This document shows positions 19,321 through 28,672 of a stretch of DNA of 64,000 bases, piece by piece. Source of the DNA: an uncultured Alphaproteobacteria bacterium (GTDB lineage Bacteria; Pseudomonadota; Alphaproteobacteria; Caulobacterales; Caulobacteraceae). The notes under the pieces are model-generated. The model searched no databases. It was not told where the DNA came from and was given only the letters and a program-made list of their open reading frames with translations. A program made the position numbers and the translations under genes. How positions within the stretch are numbered: position 1 is the stretch's first letter; each line of letters starts with the position of its first letter. The DNA lies in assembly GCA_903909375.1 (NCBI GenBank), contig CAIVVM010000052.1, positions 25,710 through 89,709 of the forward strand. The letters run 5' to 3'.

Positions 19321-19527
19321 TCAGCCGCGCGCGCTGTCTTTTTCGTCCTTCGGAAGCGTCGGGGCCTTGGCCTCCTCTGTGGCGTCCTCGCCCTTCAGGC
19401 CATCGCGGAACGCACGAATACCCTTGGCGGTGTCACCCATGATGCCGGAAATCTTGCCGCGCCCGCCAAACAGCAGAAGCGCGACCACGACGATGGCGGC
19501 GATGTGCCAGATACTGAACGCGCCCAT
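19321..19527 (-). CDS. tatA: Sec-independent protein translocase TatA
   Basis: The 68-residue product shows the TatA pattern: IWHIAAIVVVALLLFGGRGK (helix and FGxxK hinge), then an amphipathic helix with MGDTAKGIRAFRDGLK and a short acidic-to-mixed tail. It forms the pore-forming oligomer of the Tat pathway. First gene of tatABC, about 100 bases downstream of scpB. Confidence 0.96.
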   Translation of the reverse strand: MGAFSIWHIAAIVVVALLLFGGRGKISGIMGDTAKGIRAFRDGLKGEDATEEAKAPTLPKDEKDSARG

Positions 19528-19629
19528 GGGCCGAACTCTCCTTGCGCGGGGCCAGATCGCCGCCGCCCGATAACTTTAGAGGCTATATAGTCCGTCTGCC
19601 GTCGTCACGCCAATGGTGAGGCATGTGCA

Positions 19630-20274
19630 CTACGAAGTTCCCTCGTTGTCGCCCAGAAAATCGACGTGGAACTCGGGCGCGTCTGCGTCCAGCGGATCTT
19701 CGTCCAAAGTTGGCGCATTGGGGTCAGGCACGGCGAAGTCTGGCGGAAGATCCATTGACAACAGGCCCGCCGTCTTCATCTCCGACAGCCCCGGCAAGTC
19801 CGTCAGACTGGCCAGTCCATAGTGCTCCAGGAAGCCGTCGGTGGTGCCATAGGTCACCGGCCGTCCCGGCGAGCGCCGACGACCGCGCATCCGCACCAGC
19901 CCCAGTTCCAGCAGCACATCCAGCGTGCCGCGGCTGGCCTGCACGCCGCGTACCGATTCGATCTCCGCCCGCGTCACCGGCTGATGATAGGCGATGATCG
20001 CCAGCGTTTCCTGGGCCGCCTTCGATAGCCGCCGCGGCTCCTCGCGCTCCTCGGTCATCAGCCAGGCCAGATCCTGAGCGGTCTGGAACCGCCAGGCGTT
20101 GGCGACACAGGCCAACACCACGCCGCGCCCCTCATATTGCGCCACAAGCTCGGCCAGCGCCCCGGCCACGTCGGCCCCCTCTGGCAACCGCCGCGCCAGA
20201 TCACTCTCGCTCAGCGGCCCGGCGGCGGCAAACAACAGCGCCTCGATCTCGCGGGCGGTCGCAACGTCGGTCAT
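19630..20274 (-). CDS. scpB: Segregation and condensation protein B
   Basis: ScpB is the winged-helix kleisin partner that joins ScpA and SMC in chromosome condensation. The protein has 214 residues from the ATG at 20274. The GTG at 20286 would add four residues, but the GGAG between them is a better ribosome site for the ATG. Family segments include IEALLFAAAGPLSESDLA, AAQETLAIIAYHQPVTRAEIE and VRGVQASRGTLDVLLELGL. It is separated from scpA by a 370-base repeat-bearing gap. Confidence 0.95.
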   Translation of the reverse strand: MTDVATAREIEALLFAAAGPLSESDLARRLPEGADVAGALAELVAQYEGRGVVLACVANAWRFQTAQDLAWLMTEEREEPRRLSKAAQETLAIIAYHQPVTRAEIESVRGVQASRGTLDVLLELGLVRMRGRRRSPGRPVTYGTTDGFLEHYGLASLTDLPGLSEMKTAGLLSMDLPPDFAVPDPNAPTLDEDPLDADAPEFHVDFLGDNEGTS

Positions 20275-20311
20275 CCCCGGCTCCACCGCTTAGCCAAGGG
20301 AAGCGCTGGAC

Positions 20312-20612
20312 AACCTCTCTCCTCCCCCGTCGGGTTATCAACTTCACGGATCTCTGGGACATCCGTAAAATCAGCGACTTGAGACGTCGCCCTTCTCCCC
20401 TTGTGGGAGAAGGTGGCAGGCGAAGCCTGACGGATGAGGGGTCGATAGACCTTCCGGCAGAAAGCGTTGTTTCCTTCTCGGGATTCGCCGCGCGACCCCT
20501 CATCCGAGCCGCTCTCGCGGCCCACCTTCTCCCACAAGGGGCGAAGGGCAAGCCCGGGCCTTAACGAAGTCCGTGACATCAGTAATCCGACGGGGGCGGA
20601 GAAGGGCGCCAA
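20312..20612. repeat. Nested inverted repeat (MITE/REP-like) between scpA and scpB
   Basis: This fills the 370-base gap between scpA and scpB, which holds no gene. Outer arms around 20323-20350 and 20570-20600 share CCCCCGTCGG and TCACGGA segments in inverse orientation. Inner arms at 20388-20415 and 20522-20548 read CCTTCTCCCCTTGTGGGAG and its near complement, each a small hairpin itself. A third pair, GGATGAGGGGTCG (20432-20444) and CGACCCCTCATCC (20493-20505), is exact. The nesting suggests a pair of REP sequences mobilised together. Confidence 0.8.
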
Positions 20613-20644
20613 TAGATCCGGCAGACAGGACAGGGCTATCGATC

Positions 20645-21454
20645 TCATGCGACATCCGCGCCCTTCCGCGCCCGAAGGTAGATGTCGGCAAACGCCTCAA
20701 GCTGGCGCGCCTCCATATCGCCTTCCTTGACCAGTTCCAGGCTCGCCGACAACGTCGACGCCAGATAGGACGCCCGGCTGGGCCCCGCCGTCGGCGTGCC
20801 CGCCGGCGCGATGCCGTTCAGCGCCGTCCACCGGTCCAGATCGGGCAACAGGCGACGCAGACGCTCGCGGGCGTCCTCAAGCGGATAGGCTACCGGGGCG
20901 GCGGGCTTGTAGCTGCGCTGCGCTTCCTTCTGGCGCTGGCCGATGTAGGCGCTCATCAGTCCATAGAGATCGCCTTCAAACTGGCCCGACGGGATGATCC
21001 GGATCGCCTCCGGGTCTCCGCGCCCGAAAACGTCGCGCTTCAGCTGCGCCCCCGTCAATAAGCGCTCGGCCGCCTCACGCATCGCCTCCAGCTTGGCCAG
21101 CCGGAACGCAAGCCGCGCGGCGATCTCCTCGGCGGGCGCTTCCTCGGGGCGCGGTTGATCAACCTTTGGCAACAGCAGCCGGGACTTGAGGTAGGCCAGC
21201 CAGGCCGCCATCACCAGATAGTCCGCCGCCAGCGAGAACCGGCGTCGCCGCGCGTCCTGCACGAAGGCCAGATACTGATCCGCAAGCTTCAGGATCGAGA
21301 GCTGCAGCAGATCCACCTTCTGGCTGCGCGCCAGGGCCAGCAGGACGTGCAATGGGCCCTCGTAGCCCTCCAGATCGATGATCAGCGCCTCGCCGTCCTC
21401 CGCGGCAGTCACTGCAGCGGCAAAATCCAGGGAGGGCTGGAAGCCTTGGCTCAT
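20645..21454 (-). CDS. scpA: Segregation and condensation protein A
   Basis: ScpA is the kleisin that bridges SMC heads. From the ATG at 21454 it has 269 residues. The family segments are GYEGPLHVLLALARSQKVDLLQ near the N-terminus, LADQYLAFVQ, YLVMAAWLAYLKSRLLLP and the C-terminal winged helix ending in FADIYLRAR. The start overlaps the nagZ stop as ATGA, so the GTG nine bases upstream is not needed. Confidence 0.95.
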   Translation of the reverse strand: MSQGFQPSLDFAAAVTAAEDGEALIIDLEGYEGPLHVLLALARSQKVDLLQLSILKLADQYLAFVQDARRRRFSLAADYLVMAAWLAYLKSRLLLPKVDQPRPEEAPAEEIAARLAFRLAKLEAMREAAERLLTGAQLKRDVFGRGDPEAIRIIPSGQFEGDLYGLMSAYIGQRQKEAQRSYKPAAPVAYPLEDARERLRRLLPDLDRWTALNGIAPAGTPTAGPSRASYLASTLSASLELVKEGDMEARQLEAFADIYLRARKGADVA

Positions 21455-22476
21455 GCCGCCCACCTTCCCCCAAACGCCGCATCGAAGCGAGCCCGGGCAT
21501 CCGCCGCGTCAAAAGGCGTGGGCGGCGCGACCCGTCGCGCCAAGGCCGCTCTGGCTCGACGGGCTGATGGTCCTGTCAACGAGCCTGCGCCGGCAAGCAC
21601 CGACCGGTTCCCGGCCACATCACCAGGGCCATAGAGCGCCACATCGCAGCCAGCGGCCCGCGCTGCCCGCGCCCGTTCGGTCGGGTCGCCTTCAAGGGCC
21701 GCCATGGACAGGTCGTCGGTGATCAGGAGGCCGTCGAACCCTATGGCGGTCCGGATGACATCGTTGATGACTGTGGGCGACATTGTGGCCGGTCGCGCCG
21801 GGTCAATGTCTGCGAAGATCACATGCCCCGTCATGGCCATGGGAAGGTCGGCCAGAGCCCGGAACGGCGCCTGGTCGCAGGCGGCGAGCTCCGCCCGGTC
21901 AGCTTCCACCACCGGCGCTTCATGGTGGCTGTCACTTTGTGCACGCCCCTGCCCCGGCATGTGCTTGATCACCGGCAGCACGCCACCGGCCAGCAGGCCT
22001 TCGGCCAGGGCCCGCGCCAGGCGGGTAACGTCGGCGGCGTTACCCGAGATTGCCCGGTCGCCGATCGCGTCGTGGCCTTCGAGGTTGGCGACATCCAGCA
22101 CAGGGGCGCAGTTGACCGTGATGCCGACCGCCGCCAGATCCTGGGCCAGCAGGCGACCGCCAAGCCGGGCCATCTCCACGGCCGCCTCAGGATCGAGCCG
22201 ACTCAAGGCGCCGTAAGCGCGGCCCGGCGGGTAGCGACGCCAGTGAGGCGGCCCCAGCCTCTGGACCCGCCCGCCCTCCTGATCGACCAGCACCGGGGCA
22301 TCATCTCGGCCCACGGCCTCGCGCAAGGCTGCGGTAAGCGCGCGCACCTGATCGGGAGAGGCGATGTTTCGCCCAAACAGGATGAAGCCCCATGGCTGAC
22401 CGTCCGCAAACAGGGCCACCTCTTCCGCCGTCAGCGCCGGCCCGGAACACCCCAGGATGCAGGCCGCCATCGTCAC
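21451..22476 (-). CDS. nagZ: Beta-N-acetylhexosaminidase NagZ
   Basis: This family-3 glycosidase removes N-acetylglucosamine from anhydromuropeptides during cell-wall recycling. The GTG at 22476 overlaps the SPOR-gene stop by four bases (GTGA), giving 341 residues; an ATG two codons later is an alternative. The NagZ loop VIKHMPGQGRAQSDSH carries the His/Asp pair used as acid-base, and the nucleophile Asp sits in LLITDDLSMAAL. LVDQEGGRVQRL is the other hallmark. The product is cytoplasmic, and the gene is coupled to scpA downstream. Confidence 0.95.
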   Translation of the reverse strand: MTMAACILGCSGPALTAEEVALFADGQPWGFILFGRNIASPDQVRALTAALREAVGRDDAPVLVDQEGGRVQRLGPPHWRRYPPGRAYGALSRLDPEAAVEMARLGGRLLAQDLAAVGITVNCAPVLDVANLEGHDAIGDRAISGNAADVTRLARALAEGLLAGGVLPVIKHMPGQGRAQSDSHHEAPVVEADRAELAACDQAPFRALADLPMAMTGHVIFADIDPARPATMSPTVINDVIRTAIGFDGLLITDDLSMAALEGDPTERARAARAAGCDVALYGPGDVAGNRSVLAGAGSLTGPSARRARAALARRVAPPTPFDAADARARFDAAFGGRWAA

Positions 22477-23321
22477 CGGACGAAGCAACTCTTCCCGGCC
22501 GCCTGAAGTCTTGCGCAGAACGCCTGCGCGTCGGCCTTCGTGGCGAACCCGGTGACCGCCGTGCGATAGAGCGTTCCACCATTGCGTTCGATCTTTTCCA
22601 CACTCTTTCCCTTGCCGGCGCCGAGGCCGGGCGCGGCGGCCACGGCGTCGTTCCACGCCTTGTCCGCCAAGGCCGTGGAGGAGACCGCCCCGATCTGGAC
22701 TGCCGCGCCGCCGGCGGAGGTCGGCTTGGGCTCCGGCGCGGACGGTTTCTTGGTCTCGGCCGGCGGGGTGACCTTGGGCGAAGGCGCAGGCTTGACCGGC
22801 GCAGGCTTTGGGGGTGCAGGCGTCGCCTTCGCAGGCGGTGGCGCAGGTTTCGCGGCGGGCGGCGGCGATATCACGGCTTGCGTCGGGATCGCCGGTTTCA
22901 GGGCCTGGGCGGTGGCGGCGGACGGGGCCTGGGTCACAACGACAGGGGCCGTTGGCCGCGCCTGGGGCTGCTCTGGCGGCGGCACGAACACGGGTTCCGC
23001 CGGGGCCGCCCCGATCGCGCCACTGTCGTCGGCCTTGTAGATCTGCAAGCCCGCCGCAGGGTCTTGCGGTTGAGTTTCCGGCGTGGCGGGCGCCTTGATC
23101 CCACCCATGGGCGCGCCCACTATCTGCGGCGCCTCGGCGGCCTGGCGCACGCCTGATCGGTAGAACATGAAGATCGCCGCAACCAGGGCCGCCAGCACCA
23201 GCACGCTCAGGATCAGGGTCACCGGGATCGGTCGCGCGCCCCGGACGGGTCGGCGCGGATCAAAACTCAATGGCGCATCACCGGTGGGAGGTGTGTAGGC
23301 GCCGCGCTCATGGTCGGACAT
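22473..23321 (-). CDS. SPOR-domain membrane protein
   Basis: The 282-residue product has a cytoplasmic N-terminus, one helix at about 33-53 (VTLILSVLVLAALVAAIFMF), a long Pro/Ala/Lys-rich periplasmic linker and a C-terminal SPOR domain of about 75 residues beginning VQIGAVSSTALADKAWND and ending LQAAGKSCFVR. SPOR domains bind denuded septal glycan, so a division-site role is likely. Its position upstream of nagZ and scpA is conserved in Caulobacterales. Confidence 0.9.
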   Translation of the reverse strand: MSDHERGAYTPPTGDAPLSFDPRRPVRGARPIPVTLILSVLVLAALVAAIFMFYRSGVRQAAEAPQIVGAPMGGIKAPATPETQPQDPAAGLQIYKADDSGAIGAAPAEPVFVPPPEQPQARPTAPVVVTQAPSAATAQALKPAIPTQAVISPPPAAKPAPPPAKATPAPPKPAPVKPAPSPKVTPPAETKKPSAPEPKPTSAGGAAVQIGAVSSTALADKAWNDAVAAAPGLGAGKGKSVEKIERNGGTLYRTAVTGFATKADAQAFCARLQAAGKSCFVR

Positions 23322-23448
23322 CGCGGGAGCTCCTGAACCCGGGCAGTGGCGAGCGACCCCGCCATCAGGCCGAATCGCTCACCAATCCATTCACTCTAGC
23401 GAAGCCCGCCGGATCCGGACCTGTCGAATGCGCCACCGCCCACAGGCT

Positions 23449-23685
23449 TCAGCCTTCCTGGCCCAGGCCTTCCAGATCGCTGGTGTCCATGGCGTATCGA
23501 TGGAAGGCGGCCCGGAGTTCACGCAGTTCATCTGCGCTCACCCGGCCGGGACGCACATGAATCTCCAGATCGCGGCCCCGGTTGTTCACCCGCTGCACCG
23601 CGCCGATCTTGCGGACCCAGCCAAAGAACGCGATCTCATCACCTGCCGAGTGAAAGATCGGGCCACGCACCACCAAAAGCGCCAA
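23449..23685 (-). CDS. Small hypothetical protein downstream of dgt
   Basis: The 78-residue frame begins at TTG 23685, two bases after the dgt stop, with GGAG six bases upstream. The product is mixed-charge and soluble (VRGPIFHSAGDEIAFFGWVR, then DLEIHVRPGRVSADELRELR), with no recognised domain. The ribosome site, coupling to dgt and protein-like composition support a real gene. Rather than a shadow, it has no competing gene on the other strand. Confidence 0.55.
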   Translation of the reverse strand: MALLVVRGPIFHSAGDEIAFFGWVRKIGAVQRVNNRGRDLEIHVRPGRVSADELRELRAAFHRYAMDTSDLEGLGQEG

Positions 23686-23687
23686 GC

Positions 23688-24866
23688 TCAGCTCCAGACG
23701 TCGAGATGGAACAGCTTCTTGTGCTCCTCGATGGCGTAGCGGTCTGTCATTCCGGCGATGTAATCGCAGACCACCCGCGCGCGCCCGGCCTGATCGCGGG
23801 GTTCAGCGCGGGCAAACCACTCGGCCGGCAACACGTCGGGCTCCGCCATGAACAGCTGGAACATTTCGGCCAGCATCCGGCGAGCCTGGCTGCGGGTACG
23901 GTTGACTTTCCAGTGGCGATACATCCGCTCCAGCAGGAACAACCTCAGCTGGGCCAGATCCTCCAGCATGTCGCGGGAGAAGGCGACCAGGGCGTGTCCC
24001 AGCACCCGGACCGCTTCTGGAGACGTCACATGCCCGGCCGCCGCCCGCCGGCGGGTCTCGGTCAGCACGTCGTCGACCATGGCTCCAATCATCCGCCGGA
24101 CAGCCTCAAGCCTGAGGATGCCGGGTTCGCAGGTCGGGTAGTCTCGTCGGGCGCTGATCACGTGCGGCCCGATCAGCGGCACCTCGGCCAGCTCATCGAG
24201 ATTGAACAGGCCCGCCAGCACCCCGTCGTCCACGTCGTGGTTGTTGTAGGCGATGTCATCGGCGAGGGCAGCCACCTGGGCCTCCGCCGACGCCCATGTA
24301 TCCAGGCGAAGCCCGTACTGGGCGTCGAACTCCGAGATGGCGCTCCAGGACGGCTTCGCAAGCTGATCGATCACCGGCCCGTTGTGCTTGATCACCCCCT
24401 CCAGGGTCTCCCAGGTGAGGTTCAGACCGTCGAATTCCGGATAGCGGCGCTCCAGCCGGGTGACGACCCGGAAGGTCTGCACATTGTGATCAAACCCACC
24501 GTAGCCCTGCATCTGGATCTGCAGTTCGTCCTCGCCCGCATGTCCGAACGGCGGATGGCCCAGGTCATGAGCCAGTGCGATGGTCTCGGCGAGATCTGCG
24601 TCCAGGCCCAATGCCGTCGCCAGCGAACGGGCAATCTGGGCGACTTCCAGCGAATGGGTCAGGCGGGTGCGGAAATGGTCGCCCTCGTGCGCCACGAAGA
24701 CCTGGGTCTTTTCCTTCAACCTGCGAAAGGCCGTGGAGTGGATGATCCGGTCGCGGTCGCGGGCGAAGTCCGTCCGGGTGCGGCTAGCCGCCTCTACGAC
24801 CTTCCGGCCGCGCGAGGTGGCGGGGTCTTCGGCATAAGGCGTGCGGCTTTGTATGGAGGATGTCAT
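23688..24866 (-). CDS. Deoxyguanosinetriphosphate triphosphohydrolase-like protein
   Basis: The 392-residue product is an HD-domain dNTPase of the Dgt type, cleaving dNTPs to nucleoside and triphosphate. The HD motif is visible in [15 protein letters not shown] and [18 protein letters not shown], with the distal Asp in [15 protein letters not shown]. The ATG at 24866 is preferred over the TTG one codon earlier. It is divergent from erpA with 82 bases between starts. It heads the long minus-strand block ending at dipM. Confidence 0.93.
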   Translation of the reverse strand: MTSSIQSRTPYAEDPATSRGRKVVEAASRTRTDFARDRDRIIHSTAFRRLKEKTQVFVAHEGDHFRTRLTHSLEVAQIARSLATALGLDADLAETIALAHDLGHPPFGHAGEDELQIQMQGYGGFDHNVQTFRVVTRLERRYPEFDGLNLTWETLEGVIKHNGPVIDQLAKPSWSAISEFDAQYGLRLDTWASAEAQVAALADDIAYNNHDVDDGVLAGLFNLDELAEVPLIGPHVISARRDYPTCEPGILRLEAVRRMIGAMVDDVLTETRRRAAAGHVTSPEAVRVLGHALVAFSRDMLEDLAQLRLFLLERMYRHWKVNRTRSQARRMLAEMFQLFMAEPDVLPAEWFARAEPRDQAGRARVVCDYIAGMTDRYAIEEHKKLFHLDVWS

Positions 24867-24948
24867 CAATTCATTCTATAACACGGCCACTTGGTCGAAG
24901 CCGTCCACGCCCTCATATAATCCAGCAAGGACATTCGTCTAACAGGCC

Positions 24949-25281
24949 ATGACCACAACAGACCTAACCCTCTCGCCGTCCGCGGCCAAACGCATCCACG
25001 CCATCGGCGCTGCCGAGGGCCGCCCCGTGATGCTGCGGGTGGCCGTCGAGGGCGGTGGCTGCTCGGGCTTTCAGTATCAGTTTGACCTGGTCGACGTGGT
25101 CCAGCCCGACGACATGAAGATCGAATGCGACGGGGCCGCCGCGGTCGTTGACGAAATGTCCCTGGCTTTTCTCAAAGGCTCCGAGATCGACTTCATCGAC
25201 GAACTGGCCGGCGCCGAATTCAAGATCCGCAACCCGAACGCCAAGTCGAGCTGCGGTTGCGGGGTCAGCTTCTCCGTCTAG
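24949..25281 (+). CDS. erpA: Iron-sulfur cluster insertion protein ErpA
   Basis: The 110-residue A-type carrier (HesB/IscA family) delivers Fe-S clusters to apoproteins. The three conserved cysteines are present in GGGCSGFQYQF and SSCGCGVSF. Length and the motif order fit ErpA, although IscA and SufA look similar. It is divergent from dgt. The stop codon lies at the edge of a palindromic element (25280-25335) that could shape its 3' end. Confidence 0.9.
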   Translation: MTTTDLTLSPSAAKRIHAIGAAEGRPVMLRVAVEGGGCSGFQYQFDLVDVVQPDDMKIECDGAAAVVDEMSLAFLKGSEIDFIDELAGAEFKIRNPNAKSSCGCGVSFSV

Positions 25282-25335
25282 AGCGGGTTGAGGAAAAGTG
25301 GGAACCGGTTTTCCGCCCGCAACCCGCCCTGAACA
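25280..25335. repeat. Palindromic intergenic element after erpA
   Basis: An imperfect long palindrome: AGCGGGTTG pairs with CAACCCGC at the outside, and GGAAAA pairs with TTTTCC around GAACCGGTT in the middle. The design resembles short dispersed palindromes seen in many alphaproteobacterial genomes (recollection, not a search). It lies directly after the erpA stop and before the convergent transglycosylase gene, and could act as a 3' end stabiliser. It lacks a T-run. Confidence 0.7.
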
Positions 25336-25351
25336 TATGAGAGCGATCGCC

Positions 25352-26182
25352 CTAGCTCTGCCGGCTGTCCGACAGCATCTTCAGCATCTCGCTGGTAAAG
25401 ATCGACCCGGTCAGGCGACCGCCCCGTTCAGCGCCCGGCACACCGTCCGTGCCGTTCAGGATCAGGGAAATCAACGCCTGTTGCTCCTGCTGGCGTGCCG
25501 ATAGCCCGCCGGACGCCACGCGGATGAAGCCCTCGTCCGCAGCAGGCTCGCGGGCGTTGGGGTTGATCTCGCCAGAGCCGCCGCCCCGCGTCAGGTTGGC
25601 GTACACCTCACCCACGGTCGCCGCCCGGCCTTCGCGGTAGAAGATCGAGCGATTGGCGCGCGCTGCGTCGGGAAACAGGGAGGCCGCCGATGCGCCCGGC
25701 TGGCTCTGCACAGCCTCGATCAACCGTGCCGAGCCCTGCGGCCCCAGAAAGTGCGCCGCGTAGAGTTCGCCGCCGGTCGGCGCACGACCCACTCGGCCTT
25801 TCAGGTAGGAGGCGTGATCCGAGGTCAGCTCCCCGGCCATCAGGGATGCGGCGTGCGGGTCCAGTCGAAGGTCCATCACGGCCTTGCGCGCCTCGCCGCT
25901 GACCCGGTAGCGACCGTCAGAACCCCGGCTGATCAGGTCTGCATACTGGCCGTAACCGTGGCGCGCACCATGCTGTTTCAGCGTCGACAACCAGGTCTGT
26001 TCGACGAACTGGAACAAGCCCGCCGCCGAGGAGGTCGAAGCCTGCGCCTTCGGATTGAAACTGCTTTCCCGATGCGCGGTCTTCATCAGGAATCCGAAGT
26101 CCACCCCCGTCGCCTTGGCGGCGCGATCAATGGCAGCTTCAACAATGCCCCGGATACCCTGGACGCTCATGTGCAGGAACAT
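25352..26182 (-). CDS. Lytic transglycosylase-like (SLT-fold) protein
   Basis: The product has 276 residues, or 272 if the ATG at 26170 is used; neither start has a clear ribosome site. The lysozyme-like fold is seen in FLMKTAHRESSFNPKAQAST, where the catalytic Glu sits in HRESS, then SAAGLFQFVEQTWLSTLKQHG and a late GELYAAHFLGPQGSARLI. The C-terminal 90 residues are low-complexity and unassigned. No signal peptide is evident, unlike most periplasmic SLT enzymes, so export or the start is uncertain. Confidence 0.82.
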   Translation of the reverse strand: MFLHMSVQGIRGIVEAAIDRAAKATGVDFGFLMKTAHRESSFNPKAQASTSSAAGLFQFVEQTWLSTLKQHGARHGYGQYADLISRGSDGRYRVSGEARKAVMDLRLDPHAASLMAGELTSDHASYLKGRVGRAPTGGELYAAHFLGPQGSARLIEAVQSQPGASAASLFPDAARANRSIFYREGRAATVGEVYANLTRGGGSGEINPNAREPAADEGFIRVASGGLSARQQEQQALISLILNGTDGVPGAERGGRLTGSIFTSEMLKMLSDSRQS

Positions 26183-26252
26183 CGGCGATCATGGTTAACG
26201 ACGGGTTATCCATAGGCAAAGTCTGCCGCGCAGTCTCGGAAACGCCCGCTGC

Positions 26253-27422
26253 TCAATAGCTCTTCGGCAGCCCGAGCACGCGTTCCGCCAGATAGTTGAA
26301 GATCATTTCGCGGCTGACCGGCGCGATGCGGGCGATCATGGATTCCCGCAGGTAGCGCTCCACATCATATTCCTTGGCATAGCCCATGCCGCCATGCGTC
26401 AGGATCGCCGCCTCACAGGCGTTGAAGCCCGCTTCGCCGCCCAGATACTTGCCCGCATTGGCCTCGGCCCCGCACTCGCGACCGGCGTCATAGAGCGCTG
26501 CGGCCTTGAAGATCATCAGATTGGCCGCTTCCAGGTCCGCCCAGCACCTGGCCAGTGGATGGGCGATACCCTGGTTCTGGCCGATGGGCCGGCCGAACAC
26601 CACCCGCTCCCGGGCATAGGCCGTCGCGCGCTTGAGCGCAGCGCGGCCCAACCCCACCGCCTCCGCCCCGATCAGCACCCGCTCGGGATTCAACCCCTCC
26701 AGCAGGTAGTAGAAACCGCGGCCCTCCTCGCCCACCAGCGCATCGGCGGGCACATGCAGGTCATCGATAAACACAGCGTTCGATTCGATGGCCTTTCGGC
26801 CCATCTTGGGGATAGGCCGCGCCTGGATCCTGTCCCGGTCAAAGTCCACGTAGAACAGGCTGATGCCGTCCGTGGGTTTCTTCACCTCGGCCTTGGGGGT
26901 GGTACGGGCCACGATCAGCATTTTCGTCGCGCGCTGGGCCATGGAGGTCCACATTTTCCGGCCCGAGATCACATAGCCATCGTTGGTGCGCACAGCCCGT
27001 GTGGTCAGGCTGGTAGTGTCCAGCCCCGCATCCGGCTCGGTGACGCCAAAGCACATCCGGTCCTCCCCGGAGATCAGGCGCGGGATCAGCCGCTGCTTCT
27101 GTTCCTCGGTGCCGAACCGGGCCAGCGGCATGGGGCCGAAGATGTTCAGGTGCAGCGCACTGGCCCCGGAGAAACCTGCCCCGCTCTCGGCCACGGCCTG
27201 CATGGCAATGGCGGCCTCGGTGAGACCCAGGCCCGATCCGCCGAGTTCCACCGGCATCGCCGCGCCCAACCAACCCCCAGCGGCCATCGCGGCGACAAAC
27301 GCCTCGGGAAAGTCGCCGGTCTCGTCCGTGCGGCGCCAGTACTCGGCATCGAAATCCGCGCATAGCCTGAGCACACTGTCGCGGATCGCCTGCTGTTCGT
27401 CGGTGAACCAGAACCCGTTCAT
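26253..27422 (-). CDS. Acyl-CoA dehydrogenase
   Basis: The 389-residue flavoenzyme introduces the alpha-beta double bond in acyl-CoA catabolism. Family blocks are FGVTEPDAGLDTTSL (first signature), YVISGRKMWTS, GRKAIESNAVFIDDL and the C-terminal ILTHGGMGYAKEYDVERYLR. The acid before HGGMGYA that serves as base in short-chain enzymes is not obvious, so the chain-length class is open. It overlaps the upstream oxidoreductase gene by four bases (ATGA). Confidence 0.93.
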   Translation of the reverse strand: MNGFWFTDEQQAIRDSVLRLCADFDAEYWRRTDETGDFPEAFVAAMAAGGWLGAAMPVELGGSGLGLTEAAIAMQAVAESGAGFSGASALHLNIFGPMPLARFGTEEQKQRLIPRLISGEDRMCFGVTEPDAGLDTTSLTTRAVRTNDGYVISGRKMWTSMAQRATKMLIVARTTPKAEVKKPTDGISLFYVDFDRDRIQARPIPKMGRKAIESNAVFIDDLHVPADALVGEEGRGFYYLLEGLNPERVLIGAEAVGLGRAALKRATAYARERVVFGRPIGQNQGIAHPLARCWADLEAANLMIFKAAALYDAGRECGAEANAGKYLGGEAGFNACEAAILTHGGMGYAKEYDVERYLRESMIARIAPVSREMIFNYLAERVLGLPKSY

Positions 27423-28447
27423 CCGCCCCCTCCCCGATGACTTCCGAAGCGTCCTGGATCAAACGCCGCTGCATAGGGCCCTGGGTCACGCCCGGTCACG
27501 CAATCCAGCACCATGCGCGCCACCAGCGGCGCCAACAGCCAGCCATTGCGCCGCGCGCCGGCCGCCAGCACCACGCCCGGCGCGACGGCGGGGCCTACCA
27601 TAGGCAATCCGTCAGGCGTAGCAGCCCGAACACCCACCTGAACCTTGAAGGACTGATCTCTCAACGCCGGAAACAGTCTGAGCCCGGCAGCAAGCACCGG
27701 ATCGACCACCGACTGATCAATGTCGACGTCGGACAACCCGGGCTCCATGGTCGCGCCGAACACCATGTCGAGCCCCGGCGCCGCATATACCCCTTCACCA
27801 CGAACCACAGCGCCTTCGGCCGATCCGTTCACCCGAACCAGCTGGCCCTTGATCGGCGCCAGCCAGCCCAGCTCAGGCGCCAGGTGGGGCAGCGCCCAGC
27901 CTGTCGCCACGACCAGTATATCGGCCCCACCCCGCTCCAGAACCGCGCCCTCTCGGAACACCACGCCCGCCTCGGCGGCGGCGGCGGCCAACCGGTCCAG
28001 CGCCTGGCGCGCATCGACCCGCCAGTCCTCCCGCGTCAGCAACGCCCGGCGTCCGGTCACTGCAAGCCCCGGGGCGAGCGCCCTGGCCGTTTCGGGATGG
28101 AGCGCCATCGGCGTCAGACCCAGGTCGCCGAACCCCGCCTCGACCTGATCCAGCCAACCCTCGCCGCCAACAGCCATCGCACCCGACCGGTCCAGCGCAA
28201 TACCCGCCCGAAGGGCCAGTTCCGGCCAGAGGTTCCTGGCGGTCATCATGAGGTCCAGATGCGGCCGCGATACAGGATCAAGCACCGCCTCGAACACCGG
28301 CCCGATCATGCCTGCGGCCAACCTTGAGGCATTGTCGCCGCCGCGATCCCACACGGTCACCGAGCAGCCCGCGTCTGCCAGAGCCAGCGCTGATGTCAGC
28401 CCGAACACGCCCCCCCCGGCGACAGTGACTGCGGGCTTTCTGCTCAT
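27419..28447 (-). CDS. FAD-dependent oxidoreductase, D-amino-acid oxidase/glycine oxidase type
   Basis: The 342-residue protein starts with the FAD-binding motif VAGGGVFGLTSALALADAG and has the DAO-family second FAD region RNGWLLAPLVARMVLDCV near the C-terminus. The size resembles ThiO-type glycine oxidases, but no thi genes are adjacent. It forms an operon with the acyl-CoA dehydrogenase downstream, which suggests a joint catabolic role. Substrate is unknown. Confidence 0.85.
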   Translation of the reverse strand: MSRKPAVTVAGGGVFGLTSALALADAGCSVTVWDRGGDNASRLAAGMIGPVFEAVLDPVSRPHLDLMMTARNLWPELALRAGIALDRSGAMAVGGEGWLDQVEAGFGDLGLTPMALHPETARALAPGLAVTGRRALLTREDWRVDARQALDRLAAAAAEAGVVFREGAVLERGGADILVVATGWALPHLAPELGWLAPIKGQLVRVNGSAEGAVVRGEGVYAAPGLDMVFGATMEPGLSDVDIDQSVVDPVLAAGLRLFPALRDQSFKVQVGVRAATPDGLPMVGPAVAPGVVLAAGARRNGWLLAPLVARMVLDCVTGRDPGPYAAAFDPGRFGSHRGGGG

Positions 28448-28672
28448 GCCCCTAACGAGACGCTGCCGGCAGGAAAATCAAGGGCGCTTGTCAGACGCTG
28501 GCCAGGACCACATGGCGATTGCAGCCCGCATCATGGACGCCTAGGCTCTGGCCCGGAACGGTTCGCATCGGCCAAAGCGCCGGGACATTTCCCCGATGAC
28601 GCACACCGGGCATAGACCCGCCATCGGGGGCTTGTAGAAGACGCCGTACGCTTTGAGGGGGGACGCCTTAAG

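Noticed and set aside
20312..20612. CRISPR array among the short repeats here and at 37298-37595
   Set aside because: Repeats are inverted and nested, not directly repeated at even spacing, and no cas gene is in the window.
23706..24881. 391-codon plus-strand open frame over the dGTPase gene
   Set aside because: Antisense shadow of an HD-domain enzyme with intact motifs.
28448..28672. Riboswitch or small gene in the 225-base gap before the paired membrane proteins
   Set aside because: No conserved riboswitch core or credible open frame could be seen.
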